Assembly (NCBI GenBank): GCA_949152475.1 | Contig: OX424560.1 | Coordinates: forward strand, 8,990,001-9,054,000 | Direction: 5' to 3' | Origin: Terebella lapidaria | Lineage: Eukaryota; Annelida; Polychaeta; Terebellida; Terebellidae | DNA length: 64,000 nucleotides | Part shown: positions 58,262-64,000 of the stretch, in pieces | Layout of the letters: each line of letters starts with the position of its first letter | How positions within the stretch are numbered: the first letter of the stretch is position 1 | Notes under the pieces: model-generated | The model's database searches: none | Seen by the model: the letters and a program-made list of their open reading frames with translations, nothing else | What the model was told of the DNA's origin: nothing | Program-made: the position numbers and the translations under genes

Positions 58262-59183
58262 TTAAGGGTCAGCCCGACTGAGAAATTGCCCTGCAAATTG
58301 TTGTCTACTTCAAAATGTAAATCTTACATTTCTGAGAATCCGGTCATTGTAAATGCTTGAAACTTCCCAAACTATTTCCATATGCTGTGTAGAAGATAAT
58401 GCTGATATAATTTCACACAGATAAATATTCATGTTTCCAAAATATTGATATTAATAATAATATTTTCAGGTACATCCTGCACTAAAAATAACAAAGTATT
58501 CATGCCAAAAATTTACTCACACTGCACAATGGGTATCCTGCTATAGCGCCCGAGTCTCAGTTTTTTCATTATCCAAGGCAGTGTTGCACATTGACAATGC
58601 AAATGTGACACTATTTTGCTCTTCTACCAAAATCCCAGGCCACATGGCTGCACTGGTTTTCTGGTCCACATTGCAGGCTTGACCCTTTCCTCAAAACAGC
58701 CAAGCATGACTCAATGCACAAAACTCAGACCTCAGACCAGTGGTCATGCACTGGTGACTCTGCAGGCAGAGGGTCAAGCCAGCAAAGTGGACCAAAAAAT
58801 CAATGCAGCCATGTGCTTTGGAATTCTGGCTTGACAGCAAAATAGTGTCAAGTTTGCGCTGTGAATGTGCAGCACTCACTTGGATAATGGATAATCTAAG
58901 TCTCGGGCGCTACAGCAGGATAACCATTGTGCAGTGTGAGTACATTTTCAGAACAATTACTTTGTGAATTTTTAGACAGGTTGTACCTGAAAATATTGTT
59001 ATTAATATCCATATTTCGGGAATATGAACATTTACCTCTGTCAAATTATATCATGATAATCTTCTACACGTCATATAGAGATAGTTTAGGAAGTCTCATG
59101 CCTGTTCATTGAGCAGATTTTCAGAAATTTCAGTAAGTAGACCACGAATGACAGGGAATTCCTCCAGTCGTGCTGACCCTTAA
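58262..59183. mobile_element. 0.92-kb palindromic element
   Basis: Begins TTAAGGGTCAGCCCGACTG and ends CAGTCGTGCTGACCCTTAA. Arms of about 400 bp meet near 58770-58790 (GACTCTGCAGGCAGAGGGTC). ACTGCACAATGG on the left pairs with CCATTGTGCAGTGTGAGT near 58925. No coding capacity. Confidence 0.7.
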
Positions 59184-59725
59184 GGGGTTGTTACCCTCGC
59201 CATATTTTTGTCAGTGATGCGCACTGAATATTTTTGAAAATGGTTTTTCTTGAAGAAATGAACACATATTGCACATAATTGTTACATTATCATCTTAATA
59301 ACTAATTTAAAGGATTTTTAGCGCAGTTATTATGTTAAAATTATTGAACTTGACTACCAAAATTTTCGGACATCCGTTCTTGTGTAAAAAGTCAATTACG
59401 AATGTTCCAAGTGTTTTTCTGAGCATTGCTACCTATGCTAGTTTATGAGCCGAGAAATAATTTTTTGAAATTCGAATCCATTGCATCACAAATGATTTTT
59501 GAAGTTCAGACATTTATTGACAACCAAACATTTTTCCCAAATGTGCCAGTACAAGCACTATTTTTTAACCCTTCAAGACACTGCCACAGTGAGAGGGAGA
59601 CTTCAATATCATATGCTCTACTGTGCACCATTCACACTGGCTTTTACATGTAGGCTGCCACATGCTAGGGCTTCTGTGTGCATTGGGCCATGACACTACT
59701 CTATTCACCTGATCAATGCAGATAT

Positions 59726-59850
59726 GGCCCAAGTATCGTACACTGCTCCTTAATACTACTCATCCACTGAAAACATACCATTTAATCCGTCTCGCACCTT
59801 TTTAATCCTTATTGGATATAGAGGCAGGCGCAGGATATGATACTTGGGCC
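59726..59850. mobile_element. MITE family A, intact copy (125 bp)
   Basis: GGCCCAAGTATCGTACACTG to GATATGATACTTGGGCC. GCAGATAT before and GCAGAGGT after could be a decayed 8-bp duplication. Confidence 0.7.
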
Positions 59851-61378
59851 GCAGAGGTTTACCCATATCTCCCAAGTGACAGTTATAAGTTTAAAACTTC
59901 TGGGGAAGTGACATCTACTTGCATTTGGCATAATTCATAACACTCTGTGTTCACCAAATAACTAACAGTACATGCATGTATTCACTGATCATATTGTGCA
60001 TAATGCTTGTGTCTATGCATACAAAGAGCACAAAACCCAAAGCTAGATACAGAATACATACTAATCCCAATAACATGTAAATATCACCAGGCTTTTGATT
60101 CATTGTCATCATATTGCACATGGGTTGTGTCAACTCAATTGATGTGAAATTCACACCATGATAGCATTTCATTAGTACAATTCATGAGTTATGAATTGAA
60201 CACCTCATTTTTACATTCATGGATCACAAGACTGTCATGAATGAATAATGTCATGTGTATTTGGTAGTATACTCCTTATTCATATATTTATCTTACAAAG
60301 TTTGTACATGGAAGGTAAACTAGAACAAAATAAATCAAATATAAAACCAATCAAACAGATTATGAATCTATCGTGATTGGCAAACAATGTTGCACATCGC
60401 CACTTGATACACTGCCATTCAAATCTTCATAATGTATTTCTGACCTACACATTTGTATTAATAGCAAATTTTGAAACATTCAATGTGTTGGCCATTTATC
60501 CAATAAAATATAAAATATCAATATTATTAATTGTTCATTGAATCCTGAAATTGCTGTTGTATAAGACATGTAATTGTCTGACATTACAATACCCAAAATG
60601 GCGAATACATGTATATAGTGTGCAATTCTGTACAGGTCAATCAGAATTACAAACCCAACATGGCCAACATGCACTCAATTTGAATTTTTATATATATTGT
60701 TTTAATATACATGTATATATTGGTGCAAACTTTAAAACATAAGTTGTTGTTAGGTTTTGACATCCATATTGTTGGCCAACTGAATGATTGCTCCTGGGTG
60801 CCTGTCATTGGGGGATCAGTCAAGTGGTGTGGAGCTGCTATTGCCTGTCTTCTGATTGAGACTTGAATCAGGATCTATGGAGCTTCTGGTTGTGTTGTCT
60901 TCTGACTGAGCTGCCAGGAAAGTTGTGTGGAGCTGACAACAACATCTTGAGTCATCTGAAGTCAGAAAAATATGAGATGATGGTTTTGTCAGATGGTCAC
61001 TCTATTCTGTTGCTGATACCAATCACATTGCCTTGAAATGATCATTGGAATATTACAATCAAGTAAACTTCTTGCTTCAGAGAAATATACATATCATGGT
61101 GATATGAATAACTCATATAGATCCAGCTGCTTATTGATAATTACATCATATACCTGTGCCAATCAGTGCACCTAATCTGAATTTCTTGACATACATATAG
61201 ATATACATCTACATACAGTCTCATTTTGTTATCGACATTCCTGTATTTAACCACGAACTTATGGAATAGGTACTCATAGACACTTGATCTGTGTTGATGG
61301 AGACGGGGCTTCAATAATACAGAACGCCTAAATTACGTGTACGTACTTGAACAAATATATATTATCCTATTTGTGAAA
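59851..61378. other. Intergenic, no firm gene
   Basis: AT-rich. A possible minus-strand terminal exon ends at 60955 (acceptor tttttctgacttcag), but its frame is ambiguous and it is not claimed. Nothing else recognised. Confidence 0.4.
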
Positions 61379-61497
61379 ATGAACTCCCAATTTGCAGCAA
61401 GGGTCAAAAGAGGGTTAATAATCCGCCCCAGTACATGTGCTCGACGATTTTCCGTGTCCCATGTGATCACTGGCCGAGACGGAACTGGAGCAGCTGG
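61379..61497 (+). CDS. Possible first exon with mitochondrial-type presequence
   Basis: From an ATG at 61379, about 39 codons: MNSQFAARVKRGLI, then RPSTCARRFSVSHV, ending near GTGAAG at a plausible donor (GCT G|gtgggt). The N-terminus is rich in Arg, Ser and Ala with no acidic residue in the first 30, and RRFSVS resembles a processing site, as in imported mitochondrial proteins. No downstream exon could be joined with confidence, so the product is unknown. It could be a chance open frame. Confidence 0.3.
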
Positions 61498-62954
61498 TGG
61501 GTATTGCTCTTCACATTGAACTCAAAACCCTGTGCAATACAAACTCGCGTGGTGAGCGATATGTCAGTTATCGTCTGGAAACAAGGTTTTCAGTGTTCGT
61601 CATTCCCCGATCTACAACAATTCTTTGTCTATGAACTAATATGTCTTCGATTATGTACATATTTATGGGATTGCCTCCGTCATATGCCGATATACATGCA
61701 TAACACGTGGGACTGTTGGTGCTTCGCGGGAAAACATTTGGAGACGGAGCTACCGAATCTCATAGTCTCAAAATATGGTCTTCACAACGGAAGGAAATAT
61801 TCCGAGGATGACAGCTACCAATTGATATCACAAAACACATGTCATGTCATGTGAATATAGATTTCTGCCGTAGTCCCGTTCAGTAATCAGTGAGTGGATT
61901 ATTTGGTGTGATCAATGGATTATACTGATTACAACAATCGACATGACCGAAGATAAGTCTCGCGTAAGGATACATCAAACTTTGACCTGGGAAATATGTA
62001 AACACGATTTCGTGGCATCTGACGTTGAAAGTAGCCGATATATACTAAATTTTACGCATTGTCACATGACTGCGGATAGCTCGTTATGGAGCCTACGATG
62101 TACCAATTCCAAGTAAGTCATCCATTTCTTGAAAATCATCAAAATAATAGATGATATTTCGGGTCTGAGTGTTGTCCAAATCCACATGATTTTTGGAAAA
62201 TGGCGCATTTCGTAAATGTGTTACAGACATTCGGGCATTTTGTGACAAATGTAGACGGTATATTTAGACACGGCTCATAGACACTGACAGGTCCAATATG
62301 TGAAAAGTCGATGTATTCTAAAGATTACGTGGTTGATATTGAGAACGGATGTCACCAACTTCATCGTTATGATCCGTAATGATCCAGACGTTTCAGGTCG
62401 AAGAATATATTTTTTAAAGCAAGAAAATGACTCCTCTTTTCACTCCAACTGCAAAAAGACACTTCGGACTACCAGAAGTTTTTTGACAAATGGTCATATT
62501 TTTTATGCGGTAGTAAAGTCGTGAAATTTACTACCAACAATCGGCAGGGTTTCACCATCTTAACTTCAAGCTACTAGCGTGAAATCGTGAAACAGCCTAG
62601 GTTCAAAGAGTGTATTCAGCATTCAAAATTCAAAAACCAAAAATACATAATAGGCATATAAAAGAGTGACACATTATACGGCTAATATGTACTCGTAGAT
62701 AACACCGGTTAATATGTGCTCAGGAGATGATTTGAAAGTCTTCGTTTGAGGATGGCTTTTGACAAGAACGACCTGATACTTTCTTCAAGTGTTAGCTAAT
62801 AGCAAGGGCATGAATATAGATAGATTCTTTTCATAATTTCATAATTAACGCGCGGCGGCTGGGGATCAGTACTGTGACGCGTATTGTGTCCATGAGTACT
62901 ACCATGTACCTCAAAAATGTTTAGCAATGCATCAGGTAGATCATTCAGAGAGAA
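61498..62954. other. Intergenic or intron, no recognised feature
   Basis: Only short frames. If the exon at 61379 is real, this would be its intron. Confidence 0.35.
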
Positions 62955-63510
62955 AACGTATGCGAAGAATACCCATATTCAATTTAAACATATCGCTTAG
63001 TTTCAACAAACCTAAGTGTTTAAAGAGAGGAGATGTGGAATCATTATATCTTGCACCCGTATTCGCTCGTATCGCTCGTTTTTGTATGACAAAAACAGGA
63101 CAAGACACCGTATGTTAAGAATGGGTAAATCAAGCTGTAGTACAGGATTATTTTGTGGGCCTCAAAAAGAGCATCGTTTTGACATATTGATAGCAAATAG
63201 ACCAGAAGCAATCTTCTTTTTGACGTACTCAAGATGGGTTTCCCAGGTAAAATTTTGGTCCATATAAATTCCTAGAAATTTCATGGCTGGTACCTTCTCT
63301 ATAATATCTCCACAAACATATAAATCATGATGTTCCGTTGTAATATAGGTCTTCCTGGAAAACAGTATGTATTTTAGTTTCGGAAGCATTCACCGATAGT
63401 TGGTTCGCTCTAAACCAATCGATATTGACACTATTGACAGATATTGATACTGTCCGGAATCCGTTTCCGCAGAGGATATTGGGAAACGATATTTTTCGGT
63501 TGGGAAAACG
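62955..63510 (-). pseudogene. Truncated non-LTR retrotransposon (LINE) reverse transcriptase
   Basis: Minus-strand pieces in three frames form the C-terminal part of a LINE RT. WFRANQLSVNASETK (about 63410) leads to KYILFSRK, then PAMKFLGIYMDQNFTWETHL, KIASGLFAINMSK, EAHKIILYYSLIYPFLTYG and finally SPLFKHLGLLKLSDMFKLN (about 63020). This order (palm end, thumb, connection) is typical of Jockey/CR1-like LINEs. The frameshifts between pieces and the lack of the catalytic core and endonuclease mark it as a dead 5'-truncated copy. Confidence 0.75.
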
Positions 63511-63682
63511 ATATGTTCGATTGGGAAACGTCAAGCTGCAAGAGGGTATGTGTTGTTTTCCTCAATAAAATATGAAACAATAGGTGTAATCGTTAATCTA
63601 AAGAAAGACAAACATGCGCTAATGTTGTATAAAGTCTTCAGTGTCGACCAAACCTGCTATACTTAATGTAATGTCGTTTTTG

Positions 63683-63775
63683 GGCGGGTTGCGTGCAACC
63701 AACCCGCCTATTAGATTGGCGTGTCCGTCTGTCCGTCCGTCCGTCCGTCCGTCCGTCCGTCCGTTACGTCCGGGC
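63683..63775 (+). repeat. Hairpin followed by GTCC microsatellite
   Basis: GGCGGGTTG-CGTG-CAACC-AACCCGCC hairpin at about 63683..63709, then ten or so GTCC repeats (63723..63765). The arrangement resembles the 5' end of the HINE-like elements. The element seems to continue past the right edge. Confidence 0.6.
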
Positions 63776-64000
63776 AAACGGAACGGAGTTATGGGGATTT
63801 CTTAGGGGGAATAAAGCTGAAAACGCCCCACAACCACAGTTTAAGCCGAAAGTGCGGTCTTATGGGGATTTTTTCAGGACTTATGGTGAAAGTTAAGATA
63901 GGAAATTTAACATTGGGTCCGCCCGTAACGCCCATCCGTTCACCCGTCTAGCCGGCCGTCCGTCCGTCAACAATTTCTTGTGAACGCGATAACTTACAAA

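Noticed and set aside
60812..60955. Terminal exon on the minus strand with a good acceptor
   Set aside because: Two frames are equally open, no upstream exon joins to it, and the sequence has internal short repeats.

Overview
This is eukaryotic, intron-containing, AT-rich DNA from an animal, most likely a marine invertebrate. The evidence is two paralogous multi-exon genes for a Golgi sulfotransferase of the CHST15 (GalNAc4S-6ST) type, an intact BEL/Pao retrotransposon, remnants of two other retroelement types, and very dense fold-back and tandem-repeat transposons, including Helentron/HINE-like elements of the kind described in bivalves. The phylum cannot be fixed from the sequence alone; a mollusc or another lophotrochozoan fits best.

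Host genes. Two CHST15-like genes lie head to tail on the minus strand. Gene A has its first coding exon at 9529..9825 and its second at 1..213, and runs off the left edge. Gene B can be rebuilt completely: seven exons between 28603 and 23812 join in phase into a 534-residue type II membrane protein with 5'-PSB-like and 3'-PB-like PAPS-binding motifs. A possible first exon with a mitochondrial-type presequence is at 61379..61497 (+). No other confident host gene and no RNA gene was seen.

Mobile DNA, left to right: a 533-bp hairpin element (359..891); a 1.35-kb long-TIR element (1099..2450); HINE-like elements at 5048..7746 (+), 14334..17011 (-) and 22795..23797 (-), with remnants inside gene B; a fold-back family at 11192..11757 and 13551..14082; a 1.3-kb palindrome (18192..19479); a recent 1.12-kb tandem duplication (20736..22982); a dimeric direct-repeat/hairpin structure (28904..30041); a 1.15-kb CTAC/CTTAC array (31077..32232); a decayed reverse transcriptase (33062..33741); a complete BEL/Pao element (36170..42164) with identical 183-bp LTRs and a 5-bp target duplication; an 8.3-kb fold-back element (43664..52011) whose arms are 69-bp minisatellites; a 1.7-kb element (52671..54360); a three-deep nest of elements (55039..57194); a palindromic pair (57347..59183); and a LINE fragment (62955..63510).

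The two sulfotransferases would act in the Golgi on sulfated glycans, using PAPS. Their introns and flanks are almost entirely transposon-derived. The HINE repeat units carry dense nuclear-receptor-type half-sites, and one HINE begins about 16 bp after the gene B stop codon, so these repeats are candidates for influencing gene B expression. That last point is inference.
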